A DNA stretch of 45,325 nt from JBMTVN01 sp046047235. GTDB taxonomy: Bacteria; Verrucomicrobiota; Verrucomicrobiia; Limisphaerales; JAHDYP01. A program made the translations under genes and the position numbers. Below are positions 16,658-25,814 of this stretch, piece after piece. Within the stretch, counting starts at the first letter, position 1; each line of letters starts with the position of its first letter. The notes beneath the pieces were generated by a model that had not been told where the DNA came from, did not search any database, and saw only the letters and a list, made by a program, of their open reading frames with translations. The stretch spans positions 1-45,325 of the forward strand of contig JBJOII010000024.1 in the NCBI GenBank assembly GCA_046047235.1, read 5' to 3'.

Positions 16658-18151
16658 TTAACGCAGTGAAAGGATAGGGTTGAGCTTGGTTGAGTCTGGC
16701 TGTAGTTCCTCTTCATCAATGACTTCATCGGGCGCAGTTTCGGGTGCCTCCTGCGGGGTCCACACGAAGCTAGCCCAGATCCAGGGTACACAGCCCCACA
16801 GGGCCGTATGGACGACATCAGTCATGAATGCGACGAGTAGATAGAGCGTCATGACCCCTGGGAAAGAGAGAGCAAATGCTCTTTGCCAGGGGAGGTTGTA
16901 GCGCGATTTTCGGTAATGGCTGGTCACCCTGAGCAAGGCATAGAAGTGGGATCCCCAGTAGAGCAGAAATGCGATCGGGCCCAGGTCGGACCAGATCGCA
17001 AGAAATCCAGTCTTGGTATGCATGATGATGCTCCGGGTTTGGACTTCGAGGGCGTCCGTGCCAGTGAACGTCCAGCCGTGGTATTTGGCGGCAAGGTAGC
17101 CTCGTTCGTCGGCGAGAGTTGTGCCCAGAGAGCCGGGGCCGGTGCCGAGCAAAAAGAAGGGGATGGAAGGTTCCTGGGGTAGGTCAACCAAGTGGCTGCG
17201 GTAAGCCTCCATTTTGCGGCCTGTGAACAGGTCGCTTCCCCTTCGCAGGTAGGAATCCAGCTTGAGCGTGTTGGGGGAGAGAACTTGGACGAGAGTAATG
17301 ATGGCGAGCAGCGGGATGACAGCAAAGGTGATTCCGAGGATTCGCATCGGGGTGCCCTTGGAATAGAGCAGTCCTATTATCAGCAGCATGACTCCGAGGA
17401 ACGCGTAGGCGTGCGCGGTATTCGTAACGAGGAGGGATGCTGTGAGGACTGCCGACAGGAGGAGGTAAGTGGGGTAGCCGAACACCAGGAAAATAGCCAC
17501 ACAGAGCGCAATTCCCAGACATGCGGTGTAGCCGACGAATAGGCTAGTGCCCATGGTGCCGACGGCGAAGTCGATGCCGACGTAGATTCCCGGGTGAGGC
17601 AGGGGATTGATGCCTAGCAGCCAGGCGACATTCATGACCAGTTGAATGAGCAGAGTCAGGATGAAGAATTTAGCCACGGAAGGAAGGTCCTGGGGTTTCA
17701 ATGCTGCATAAGCGAAGAACCCGAGGACGAACGGTCGGAGGTATTGGACTGTAGTTACCGCTGCATCGATGTAGGAGCCTCGGTTCACGGCAAAAGACAG
17801 GATGAAGAGAATGACCAGACCGGTGAAGACGCGAGTCATTGCCCGGACATCGGGGTAAGATGCCCGGTTCAGGGCGTGCTGAAAGACCATTGCGATGACA
17901 ATACATCCTAGCAGGGCTTCATCCCCGTATCGGACTGCGCCGATGCGGGTAATCTGGTAAGCGTATTCACAGATTGTGGCCCAGACCCAATACCCTGCGA
18001 GGAGCCGTTTGGGATCTCCAAGCATCCAAGGGACGGCGAGGATGGCCGGGATGATGCCCCAGGCCAGAGCTGTCTGCATTCGCCAGAAGGCGACGAAGCC
18101 GATAAGAAGGATCGAAAAAGTGATGAGGAGTGTTTGTACGCGCTGGTTCAT
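16658..18151 (-). CDS. O-antigen polymerase/ligase-like membrane protein, 497 aa
   Basis: A membrane protein with roughly ten to twelve hydrophobic segments and little else. Its position in a polysaccharide locus and the layout (segments to about residue 290, then a large loop with RRGSDLFTGRKMEAYRSHL and FFLLGTGPGSLGTTLADERG, then two or three further segments) fit the Wzy/WaaL class. The GTGPGS phrase in the loop resembles the conserved G.GPG of O-antigen ligases. The tail is acidic (EEAPETAPDEVIDEEELQPD in abbreviated form). It probably polymerises repeat units or ligates the chain in the periplasm. Exact role is uncertain because a second candidate lies at 25815-27707. Confidence 0.65.
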   Translation of the reverse strand: MNQRVQTLLITFSILLIGFVAFWRMQTALAWGIIPAILAVPWMLGDPKRLLAGYWVWATICEYAYQITRIGAVRYGDEALLGCIVIAMVFQHALNRASYPDVRAMTRVFTGLVILFILSFAVNRGSYIDAAVTTVQYLRPFVLGFFAYAALKPQDLPSVAKFFILTLLIQLVMNVAWLLGINPLPHPGIYVGIDFAVGTMGTSLFVGYTACLGIALCVAIFLVFGYPTYLLLSAVLTASLLVTNTAHAYAFLGVMLLIIGLLYSKGTPMRILGITFAVIPLLAIITLVQVLSPNTLKLDSYLRRGSDLFTGRKMEAYRSHLVDLPQEPSIPFFLLGTGPGSLGTTLADERGYLAAKYHGWTFTGTDALEVQTRSIIMHTKTGFLAIWSDLGPIAFLLYWGSHFYALLRVTSHYRKSRYNLPWQRAFALSFPGVMTLYLLVAFMTDVVHTALWGCVPWIWASFVWTPQEAPETAPDEVIDEEELQPDSTKLNPILSLR

Positions 18152-18531
18152 GCAGTCGTTCCGCTCTTTATCAGGGGTCTACGATCGGGCTCTAGCGGTG
18201 TGACCATTCTGAGCGGGCCTGCCGAAGAGGGTTACGGTCAAAACTGTCCATATTGGACCCTGAAATTCTGGCATTCACACGCGGAAGTTGGTGGCGGGCT
18301 TTTGCGGTGTCAAGCTCCTGCTGTTATTGGCTGGGGATTTCAGGTCGACGCGAATTGGGCTCCTGGTGTCAAAACTTATGAGCCAACAGGCAACAGGTGG
18401 TCTTGAGCGGCTGTGGTTGACCTGTGGCCCTGGTATCATTATAACCCCTATTCGGTTTCGGACTGGCGGGGCTCTTTCCAACTTGTTGCTTGGGCCTGAC
18501 TACCAGAGTGTTGGAAGGACTTCGTGCGTTC
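18152..18531. other. Divergent promoter region of the polysaccharide locus
   Basis: This 380-bp gap separates two divergent operons. The right part carries a good sigma70-type promoter (listed separately) for the + strand genes. No equally good promoter could be picked out for the minus strand. No small gene, hairpin terminator or 7-bp repeat is seen, which is different from spacers outside the locus. Confidence 0.5.
18417..18445 (+). promoter_or_regulatory. Sigma70-type promoter candidate
   Basis: TTGACC at 18417-18422 and TATAAC at 18440-18445 are separated by exactly 17 bases. It lies about 87 bases upstream of the ATG of the GT4 gene at 18532 and would drive the GT4, methyltransferase and flippase genes. 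The match is by eye; no transcript data are available. Confidence 0.5.
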
Positions 18532-19689
18532 ATGAAGATTAGTTTTTTTGTCCATGACCTTGCGAGCAATCCTGTGGGACGTGCCTTTCCACTTGCTGAG
18601 GCCGCACGGCGACTTGGTCATGAGGTAGAGGTTTTGGGATTTATGATTTCAGGGGAGGAAGTTTACCTGCCGTATCGTGATCGATTGCCGTTTCTTTTTG
18701 AACGCAGCACTGGGGAGGTTTGGGATGTTGTACGGAAGGCGAGGGTGCTTGCAGGGCGGGCTGGGGGTGATTTGCTTTACGCATGCAAACCTTTGCTCAC
18801 CAGTTTGTTTCCTGCGCTGATCGCCAGGGGTGGAAGGCCGGTCTTTCTGGACGTTGAGGATGACGATGTCTGGGCGCCATCGGGTAGTGAGACCCTTTCC
18901 GGCAGGTTTCGCACTTACCTTCGAGGCTTTCGCTCTGCCACTGCTCCCAAGTACGGGGTTTTACTCCATCCATTCGTGAGGCGATGTGATCAAATTACAG
19001 TTTCGACGCGCCGGATACAGCGGCGTTATGGAGGTACTCGGATACTGCATGGGCCTGATGAGCTGGTTTTTGATCCGGGACGGCAGGACCTTGATCCGGC
19101 GAGGTGCCGGGAGATGTTTGGGTTGCCCCCTGTGATGCCCTTGGTGGTTTTTGCGGGCACGCCTTGGCCGCACAAGGGCCTGGACCTTCTTTTGGAAGCT
19201 ATAGGTGGGTTGGGGGAAAGTGTGGGTTTAGTTCTTTGCGGTGATCGGGAGCATCCCATGTTTCGCCGGGCGAAGCAGGAACTCGGGGATCGGTGCTTTC
19301 TCGTCGGGTTTTTGCCCAACGACCGCATGCCGCACTTTTTAACCGCTGGAGACATCGTGCCTGTCTTTCAGAAGCGGCTGCCTTATGCTGAAGCGCAACT
19401 GCCCGCCAAGATGCTGGAGGCGATGGCGATGGAGAAGGCGGTGATTGCCTCTGACGTGGCGGACTGTGCTGAGATTCTGGGAGCGCGAGATTCCAACCCT
19501 CGGGGGTGGGTTGTTCCGCCTGGTGATTTGCAGGCCATCCGTAGTGCACTGCAGGAGGCGATACAATCTCCTTTGGAGCGGAGAGCGCGTGGGCAGCGGG
19601 CTCGGGAATATTATCTGCAACAGGCTTCAACCAAGGCGATCAGCGAGAGGCTGGAGCCCCTGCTCAAGTCCATTGATACGGAACACTGA
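18532..19689 (+). CDS. Family 4 glycosyltransferase, 385 aa
   Basis: GT-B glycosyltransferase. The N-terminus (MKISFFVHDLASNPVGRAFP) is the acceptor-domain first strand and loop. The C-terminal domain contains VVFAGTPWPHKGLDLLLEAI, a nucleotide-sugar-binding start, the VGFLPNDRMPHFLTAGDI segment, and QLPAKMLEAMAMEKAVIASDV, the E-x7-E region, followed by GWVVPPGDLQAI. The start is placed at 18532, where GGAAGGA lies about 14 bases upstream and the first strand begins; an in-frame codon upstream adds only an atypical leader. It opens a three-gene + strand operon, 14 bp ahead of the methyltransferase. The sugar donor is not predictable. Confidence 0.87.
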   Translation: MKISFFVHDLASNPVGRAFPLAEAARRLGHEVEVLGFMISGEEVYLPYRDRLPFLFERSTGEVWDVVRKARVLAGRAGGDLLYACKPLLTSLFPALIARGGRPVFLDVEDDDVWAPSGSETLSGRFRTYLRGFRSATAPKYGVLLHPFVRRCDQITVSTRRIQRRYGGTRILHGPDELVFDPGRQDLDPARCREMFGLPPVMPLVVFAGTPWPHKGLDLLLEAIGGLGESVGLVLCGDREHPMFRRAKQELGDRCFLVGFLPNDRMPHFLTAGDIVPVFQKRLPYAEAQLPAKMLEAMAMEKAVIASDVADCAEILGARDSNPRGWVVPPGDLQAIRSALQEAIQSPLERRARGQRAREYYLQQASTKAISERLEPLLKSIDTEH

Positions 19690-19703
19690 TTGGCGTGCAT
19701 GTG

Positions 19704-20390
19704 ATGAAAGCGCAAGCGAACCTTTATGCTGACAGAAAGAACGTGGCTTCGTATGAGGGGAGTCGCCCGGATATTCTAGGTCACGTTCTTGGTGCTTCGA
19801 GAGTTCTGGATGTTGGCTGCAACCGGGGTGCATTGGTTCGTGAGCTAAAGCAACGTTTTCCCGAGTGTCGATGTTGGGGGATTGAAATCAATCCTGACGC
19901 TTTGAAGGACGCTCTTCCGGAACTTGAGGCGGGTTATGTCCTGGATTTGGATCGGACGGGGGAATTTGAGGCGGCACTTGAGGGTTTACAGTTTGACACC
20001 ATTATAGCTGGTGATGTTCTGGAGCATACTTGGGATCCATGGAGGGTTGTGGAGGTGCTTTACGGGCATCTGGCGCCGGGCGGGGTGATCATTATCTCAC
20101 TCCCGAACATTGCACATTGGACACTACTCACTAACTGGATCCGTTTGAGCTGGCCGATTCGCGAGCGGGGGCTGTATGACGGCACCCACCGCCGATTCTT
20201 CATGCGGGAGGATTTGCGGCGGTTAGCGCCTGAAGGATCAAAGTTCGCGATTCTATCTCGGAACTATCGCCTTTTTGAGGGGAGGCAGACCCGTTGGGAC
20301 AAGCTGGTGAAGGGTGTCTTTGGGTTGGTGCCGAGGTTGCGGGAATTCGTCACCTTCCAATACATTTTCTCGATTCGGAAGCCGTCTTGA
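19704..20390 (+). CDS. Class I SAM-dependent methyltransferase, 228 aa
   Basis: Predicted to methylate a sugar or the non-reducing end of the polysaccharide using S-adenosylmethionine. Motif I is VLDVGCNRG (residues 34-42), the acidic second-strand motif is CWGIEINPDA, and IIAGDVLEH with LAPGGVIIISLPNIAHW gives motifs for strands 4 and 5. This is the Methyltransf_11/23-like type that often caps O-antigen chains. The ATG at 19704 is preferred; GTG at 19695 or 19701 is possible. It lies 14 bp after the GT4 gene and is probably translationally coupled to it. The acceptor is inferred from context only. Confidence 0.85.
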   Translation: MKAQANLYADRKNVASYEGSRPDILGHVLGASRVLDVGCNRGALVRELKQRFPECRCWGIEINPDALKDALPELEAGYVLDLDRTGEFEAALEGLQFDTIIAGDVLEHTWDPWRVVEVLYGHLAPGGVIIISLPNIAHWTLLTNWIRLSWPIRERGLYDGTHRRFFMREDLRRLAPEGSKFAILSRNYRLFEGRQTRWDKLVKGVFGLVPRLREFVTFQYIFSIRKPS

Positions 20391-20519
20391 GTGGGGGGCT
20401 TTTGGGCCATTGAATTCTTTTTAACGTGACCGCTTTAGGGGTTTCTTGGCAACTGCTTGATTTGACTGTGATGCGACAGGCCCCACAGGGTTTGCTGTTT
20501 CTCGGATTCTTGAACGACC

Positions 20520-22079
20520 ATGCCGACTGAAAAGAAACCAGCAGTCGGAGCTCCCCAGGATAGGGTGGCCGAGGGGGCAGAGGGGTCTGCTACGGCTGGG
20601 GATCACTTTTCCACGGCGCATCTGATGTCGAACCTTGGGCGCAGGAGTGCTCGGGGGGCGGTGGCTACCGTTGGTGCACAAGGGATGCAGCTAGTCTTGC
20701 AGATCCTGTCGACGGCGGTTTTAGCGAGGATCCTGAGCCCGGGTGATTTTGGCTTGCTGGCCATGGTGATGCCGTTGGTGGGTTTTGCGGCGGTGTTTGC
20801 GGATGCGGGGTTGTCCATGGCAACGGTCCAGCGGGTTGAAATCAGCCATAGGCAGGTCAGCAACCTGTTTTGGTTCAACGTGATGCTGGGTGTTTTGCTG
20901 GCCTTATTGGTTGTTATGGCATCTCCGGTAGTAGCCTGGTTCTACTCTGAGCCTTCACTGGCCCCACTGACGATTCTGTTGGCTTTACCGCTGGTACTGA
21001 CTGGTCTGAGTGTTCAGCACAAGGCTCTGCTGACCCGACAGATGCGCTTTGGCACCCTTGCCTGGATTACTATTGCTTCGCAGGCGGTCTCGATTGGAGT
21101 TGGGGTGGCGTTTGCGGCTTGGGGTGCGGGTTACTGGTCGTTGGGGATTATGCACGTTGCCAATGCCGCTGCCTTGATGGTTTTGATATGGTCAGCGGCG
21201 GGTTGGGTTCCGGGTTTGCCGAGGCGTGGTGCGGGTACTGGGGCGATGTTGGCTTTCGGTGGTAACATGGCCGCATTTAGTTTCATCAACTTCTTTGTTC
21301 GGAATCTGGACAATATTCTCATTGGCGCGGTTTGGGGGAAGAGCGCGTTGGGTTTGTATTCACGGGCGTACAACCTCTTGTTACTGCCGATTACGCAATT
21401 GAACGGGCCAGTGGGGAGGGTTGCTGTTCCTGCTCTGAGTCGGTTGCAGCAGGAACCCGAGCGGTTTGCTGCCTATTACCGCAAGGGTTTGCTGCTGCTT
21501 GCCGCGATGGGAATGCCGCTGGTGGCTTTTTGTGCAGTGGCGACAGACGATGTGGTTCTTGCTGTGTTGGGGGCGAAATGGGTGGACGCAGTGCCTATAT
21601 TCAGGGCGTTAGCGCCTGCAGCATTCTGCGGTACCTTCAATGTTGCGTTGGGATGGGTTTTCGTGCCCCTGGGTCAAGTTAACCGTCAGGTTCGGGTGGC
21701 TGTGTTTAGCGCTGCAGCGAATATTTCTGCCTTTTTTATAGGGTTGAGATGGGGGCCGGTGGGGGTAGCGTATGGGTTTAGTATTGCGATTACGCTGACA
21801 CAGATACCCATGCTGCTTTACACCTACAGGCGTTCACCGCTGTGTTTAAAAGACTGGGCGTCGTCAGTTCGGCTCCCTGCGCTGGCGAGCATGGCTGCTG
21901 CTTTTTGTCTTTGGCTGGCGCTTCCACGTCTTGCCGGGCTTGGCCTCTTTTTACGTTTGCTGCTTTCAGGGGCTGGTTTCTACGGTGTCTACGCGATCTT
22001 GTTTTATGGGTTCGCGCGTTTGATGCGTGTCCCACTCCACCTCAAGTTAGGCGAGGTAAAGGCCTTCTTGGGCCGATGA
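20520..22079 (+). CDS. Polysaccharide flippase (Wzx/WzxC-like, MOP superfamily), 519 aa
   Basis: Exports undecaprenyl-linked repeat units across the inner membrane. After a hydrophilic leader of about 40 residues, the family start is clear: RSARGAVATVGAQGMQLVLQ, then STAVLARILSPGDFGLLAMV. Further family signs are FADAGLSMATVQR, NLFWFNVMLGVLLALLV, and LDNILIGAVWGKSALGLYSRAYNLLLLPI. Twelve or so hydrophobic segments can be counted. It is closest to the WzxC/teichuronic-type branch of the Polysacc_synt_3 family. It follows the methyltransferase by 129 bp and ends 165 bp before the convergent MBOAT gene. Confidence 0.9.
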   Translation: MPTEKKPAVGAPQDRVAEGAEGSATAGDHFSTAHLMSNLGRRSARGAVATVGAQGMQLVLQILSTAVLARILSPGDFGLLAMVMPLVGFAAVFADAGLSMATVQRVEISHRQVSNLFWFNVMLGVLLALLVVMASPVVAWFYSEPSLAPLTILLALPLVLTGLSVQHKALLTRQMRFGTLAWITIASQAVSIGVGVAFAAWGAGYWSLGIMHVANAAALMVLIWSAAGWVPGLPRRGAGTGAMLAFGGNMAAFSFINFFVRNLDNILIGAVWGKSALGLYSRAYNLLLLPITQLNGPVGRVAVPALSRLQQEPERFAAYYRKGLLLLAAMGMPLVAFCAVATDDVVLAVLGAKWVDAVPIFRALAPAAFCGTFNVALGWVFVPLGQVNRQVRVAVFSAAANISAFFIGLRWGPVGVAYGFSIAITLTQIPMLLYTYRRSPLCLKDWASSVRLPALASMAAAFCLWLALPRLAGLGLFLRLLLSGAGFYGVYAILFYGFARLMRVPLHLKLGEVKAFLGR

Positions 22080-22244
22080 CAGAGTAGCCTGAACGCTAAG
22101 CAGTTCGAGCAGGTGGGAGAGTAGCGACCAGACATGTTGGGAGACCTGGTTTCGGTCCGATCCCTTTCAAGGCTTGCCTCGCCCTGGGTCCGGCTGAAGG
22201 GTTGGATTTTTCCCAGTTGCCAGAAGACCGGGGTTTCAAGGGAT

Positions 22245-23666
22245 CTAGAACTGAAAATAGATGAAGGGTGCTGCGTCGGTGGCGCCGAGGCAGACGATGA
22301 GGGTGAGCAGGCCTGCGTAGGCGGTGCATCGGATCCAGGCAGGGCGGTCGACAAGGCTTTCGGCCCAGTTGACATCTTTACGGGCAATCAAGTGGACTAG
22401 AACAACTGCGAGAAGCGCAGGCCAGATATAGGGGGAGAAAAAACGTGTGCCGTCCTGGTTCCACAGGGCGATTTTTTGAAGGTAGGCGACGGCATCGGGC
22501 AGCGTTTGGGCCCGGAAGAAGACCCAACCCATGAGCACTACGATTAGTGTCAGGATGCGAGACGGGATCGTGCGGTACCAGGCATTGGCTTCCTGAGGCC
22601 GGTCGGGCTTGTTGCGGTATTCCATAAAGAGCTTATGGATGGCCAGAGCGCTTCCGTGTATCCCGCCCCAGATGACGAAGTTCCAGCTGGCTCCGTGCCA
22701 GAGCCCCCCCAGCAGCATTGTGATCATGAGGTTGAAGTAGGTTCGGTTGCGGCCCCGACGGTTGCCTCCGAGGGAGATATAGAGGTAGTCGCGCAGCCAG
22801 CTCGACAGTGAGATATGCCATCGTCTCCAGAACTCGGTGATATTGACCGAGCTGTAGGGCATGCGGAAATTCTCATTGAACCGGTAGCCCATGGTGCGGG
22901 CGCAACCGATGGCGATATCAGTGTAGCCTGAGAAGTCGCAATAAATCTGGATGGCATAGCCCAAAAGCCCCTGCAGGAGGCTAAAGGCATCATAGGAGGA
23001 AGGGGTGGCAAAGACGACGTCGACGTGCTGGGAGATCTGGTCGGAGATGACCAGCTTTTTAACGGCTCCAAGTGCGATGTAGGCGAGCCCTGTTTCAATG
23101 TCCCTGAGTGAGCCCCTGACACGGGTCAGGAGTTGGGGCAGGAATTCGCTAGCGCGGACGATGGGGCCTGCGACGAGTTGCGGGAAGAAGGCTACGTAGA
23201 GGAGGTAATCGCGCCAGTGACGACATGGGGAAAGCTTGCCTCGATAGATATCAAGGACATAGCTGAGGCTTTGGAATGTGAAGAATGAGATTCCAACGGG
23301 CAGAGTCACGTGGATATTGGCTGGGGGGATTGAGATCCCCCCCAGGCTGAGGCAGGCGCGCAGGTTTTCGTAGGCGAATGTGGCGTATTTGAAAAAGGCC
23401 AGCACGCCGAGATTGATGATCAGGCTGGTGGCGACGAGCCGGCGTTTTGATGTCTGGCTTTCGGTTTTAGCGAGGCAATGTCCGACCAGGAAGTCGGTTG
23501 TGCTGATGAGCAGGATGAGCAGGATATAGGCGGGGTTCCAGCTCATGTAGAAAAGGTAGCTGGCACTCAACAGAAACCATTTTTCCAGGCTCTCATTTCG
23601 CAGGAGAGATCTGACGCCGACAACGATGCAGAAGAAGAGGACGAACTCAAAGGAAGTGAAGATCAT
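22245..23666 (-). CDS. MBOAT-family O-acyltransferase (AlgI-like), 473 aa
   Basis: A membrane-bound O-acyltransferase that passes an acyl group, usually acetyl, across the membrane for polysaccharide modification. Hallmarks are LPVGISFFTFQSLSYVLDIYRG, FFPQLVAGPIVRASEFLPQL, IYCDFSGYTDIAIG, EFWRRWHISLSSWLRDYLYI with His284, and the catalytic His324 in GGLWHGASWNF. About ten to eleven membrane segments are visible. Its ATG at 23666 overlaps the stop of the SGNH gene by four bases (ATGA), so the two are translationally coupled. With that partner it forms an AlgI/AlgJ- or DltB/DltD-type system. The acyl group and target sugar are not known. Confidence 0.93.
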   Translation of the reverse strand: MIFTSFEFVLFFCIVVGVRSLLRNESLEKWFLLSASYLFYMSWNPAYILLILLISTTDFLVGHCLAKTESQTSKRRLVATSLIINLGVLAFFKYATFAYENLRACLSLGGISIPPANIHVTLPVGISFFTFQSLSYVLDIYRGKLSPCRHWRDYLLYVAFFPQLVAGPIVRASEFLPQLLTRVRGSLRDIETGLAYIALGAVKKLVISDQISQHVDVVFATPSSYDAFSLLQGLLGYAIQIYCDFSGYTDIAIGCARTMGYRFNENFRMPYSSVNITEFWRRWHISLSSWLRDYLYISLGGNRRGRNRTYFNLMITMLLGGLWHGASWNFVIWGGIHGSALAIHKLFMEYRNKPDRPQEANAWYRTIPSRILTLIVVLMGWVFFRAQTLPDAVAYLQKIALWNQDGTRFFSPYIWPALLAVVLVHLIARKDVNWAESLVDRPAWIRCTAYAGLLTLIVCLGATDAAPFIYFQF

Positions 23667-24691
23667 GGGGTAGTCAGGGCAGGCTGGATTTGGGCGAGCA
23701 GGGCGGCGGTGGCCAGCCGTTTGCCCCGGGTATTGAGGTGTACCAGGTCCCAGTAGAGTTCATTGCTGGACAGGTCTTGCATTTGGTCCAGGCGGAGCAG
23801 GGATACGGAGGGGTGATCTTGCTGAATCCTCCGTAGGCGGGCCTCGAAGGCTGCTGCATCCTCTGCTGTCAGGAGTTCGGCCCGGTATGCCGGTGAGAGG
23901 GGCATGACCATGAGCAGGGCGGGGCCGTTTTGAGATGCGCGACTGAGGAGTCGGTCGAGCGCAATGCTCTTTGTTCCAGAGAACGAGTGTTGACCTCCCC
24001 TGAGTCGGGCTTTCATCAGCGCTACATTTCTCAGCAGGCGGTCAGATTTCCAGCTGGCAATGGTTTCATCGACTTCGAAACTGGACCCGATGGAGGGTTG
24101 GGCGGGGTTGTTTTGGTGGGTTTGGGCTGTTCTGAGCAGGTTGAAGCCTGCGCGGATTTTCGATCTGACCCCTACCATGACGCCGAGGGACCGGCCGGCG
24201 GAGGGGAAGGCGAGCCTGACGAATTTTCTTGGGTATTGGCTGAGTGTGCGCTTGGTTAATTCCCAGTTTGTCCCGGAGGCACGGAGGTCAGAGATAGTCT
24301 GGAGGAACGGGACCGTGTCTGCCCGGAAGTCCGAGAGAGACCTCTCGTTCATATCGAAGGCACTGACTCCGATCACCGTTAGGTCCCCTGGGCCGAAAGC
24401 GGGGGCAATGATGTCCAGTTCGGCGGGGGAGGCTGCGGGGCCTGTGGTTCCGTTGACCGGGCGGCGGGTGGACTCCGAGACGGTTTCCCAGTTGATGCCG
24501 TAGAATGTGAGTGAGGAGCCGAGCGCGTTGATGGGGGGTGGGGTGAAAGCGTTTCCGTGGTGGTAGCTCGAGCTGTTGCTGGTGCTAAGGCCCAGCCAGG
24601 CGACTGCGATGTGGCTTGCGATGGAGGCTGCTGTGACGGAGGCCACCAGAATCAGGAAGAACTGTCTACGGCTTGGGCGGGAGGTGCTCAA
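23663..24691 (-). CDS. SGNH/DltD-AlgX-like periplasmic acylation partner, 342 aa
   Basis: Membrane-anchored periplasmic protein, with one N-terminal span (FFLILVASVTAASIASHIAV) after an Arg-rich start. GSSLTFYGINW (58-68) looks like the nucleophile block of SGNH acyl-esterases/transferases, and DLVHLNTRGKRL carries an Asp315-x2-His318 pair as in block V. This is the arrangement of AlgJ/AlgX, DltD and related proteins that take acyl groups from an MBOAT partner and hand them to the glycan. The adjacent MBOAT gene overlaps it by four bases. The middle of the protein (about 100-230) is not conserved to my eye. The specific family name is uncertain, but the catalytic pattern and pairing are clear. 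Confidence 0.72.
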   Translation of the reverse strand: MSTSRPSRRQFFLILVASVTAASIASHIAVAWLGLSTSNSSSYHHGNAFTPPPINALGSSLTFYGINWETVSESTRRPVNGTTGPAASPAELDIIAPAFGPGDLTVIGVSAFDMNERSLSDFRADTVPFLQTISDLRASGTNWELTKRTLSQYPRKFVRLAFPSAGRSLGVMVGVRSKIRAGFNLLRTAQTHQNNPAQPSIGSSFEVDETIASWKSDRLLRNVALMKARLRGGQHSFSGTKSIALDRLLSRASQNGPALLMVMPLSPAYRAELLTAEDAAAFEARLRRIQQDHPSVSLLRLDQMQDLSSNELYWDLVHLNTRGKRLATAALLAQIQPALTTP

Positions 24692-24780
24692 TGTTTAGGC
24701 GCGGGTTAGATAGCGTTTGGTCATCCTGGTGTCTAGATGCATTGTGTGATCGCGGGGGCGGCGGGCTTGGGGGCGGGGGA

Positions 24781-25653
24781 TCAGTCTCTGGCTGAAGGAG
24801 GGTCAGGAGGTAGGCTGAGCCTGGTTTTCCATACTCCTGTTGAGCGGGGGACATCAAACGTGATGCGCTGGTTGGGTGAGTAGTGAGTGAAGATGGAGTA
24901 GGACAGGCGCCGTGGCAGGTAGTGGCCGTGGAGGAGCTTTCTCATGCGGAACCAGAGGGTGATTCCGGGGCGGAAATGGCGGGCCCAGACTGGGGCTATG
25001 GCGATCCGGCGGTGGAGTTCGTTGAGGGCTTCGGGATGAAGGGCGAGGTTCTCGCCGGTGTCTGTGAAAGTGGAGGTAGCGAAATTACACAGGCTCATGG
25101 AGATCTGTCTGGAGAGCATGTCGTGAATCCAAACAGCGTCGCCCGCGATGCGCCAGTCGGTGCTGAAGAAGAGCTTATGTTGGTCGAGGAGTCGTCGGCG
25201 GAAGAAGGTTGCGCATGTCAGGATGGCGAGGTTGCCGGAGACGAGGGAATGGTTGAGGGTGGGAAGGAGGGCTCGCCGGGTACAGATGTAATGGCCTTTT
25301 GGGTCGACCACATGGGCATCGCCGAACAGGACTTCGAGTTCGGGTCTTGCGTCGAAGACTGCCTTGACTCGAGCAAGCGTGCCCGGGAGGTATTGTTCAT
25401 CGCAGTTGAGGTAGGCGCAGAGGTCGCCTTGGCTCCGCTTAAGGCCTCGATTGACCGCGTCGTACATTCCGCTGTCCTTCTCGACAAAGAGCTTCAGCTG
25501 AGACTGTTGGGCTGCCCACTCTTCGAGCGGGGCGCCGGTGCCGGCGTCCTGAACGATGTGCTCGTGTTCTACACCGGTTTGGTCGGCGATAGAAGCTGCG
25601 CAGAGTTTGAGCCACTCGAGCTGTCGGAAGCTTGGTGTGATGATGCTGAACAT
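24781..25653 (-). CDS. Family 2 glycosyltransferase, 290 aa
   Basis: GT-A glycosyltransferase for polysaccharide assembly. The first strand MFSIITPSFRQLEWLKLCAAS and DQTGVEHEHIVQDAGTG are usual for GT2, as is FVEKDSGMYDAVNRGLKRSQGDLCAYLNCDE in spaced form, where NCDE (83-86) takes the place of the metal-binding DxD. GMYDA and NRG are typical of the WcaA-type group of this family. ATG at 25653 is chosen because it begins the first strand; a 33-codon in-frame extension upstream looks untranslated. It is the first gene of a minus-strand operon, 89 bp before the SGNH gene. Donor sugar unknown. Confidence 0.87.
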   Translation of the reverse strand: MFSIITPSFRQLEWLKLCAASIADQTGVEHEHIVQDAGTGAPLEEWAAQQSQLKLFVEKDSGMYDAVNRGLKRSQGDLCAYLNCDEQYLPGTLARVKAVFDARPELEVLFGDAHVVDPKGHYICTRRALLPTLNHSLVSGNLAILTCATFFRRRLLDQHKLFFSTDWRIAGDAVWIHDMLSRQISMSLCNFATSTFTDTGENLALHPEALNELHRRIAIAPVWARHFRPGITLWFRMRKLLHGHYLPRRLSYSIFTHYSPNQRITFDVPRSTGVWKTRLSLPPDPPSARD

Positions 25654-25814
25654 GACAAACGGCCCCGAATTGTTGAGGAGTCTGGGTGATATGACAATGT
25701 TAGATATGGGGAGTGCAATCCTGGGGGTCCTTCCGTATGGACCGGCGTACATTAGAGGGGTATAAAGGCCCCGATTTGGTGCAGGGCTTTCCGTGATTGG
25801 GACCTGATGGTGAT

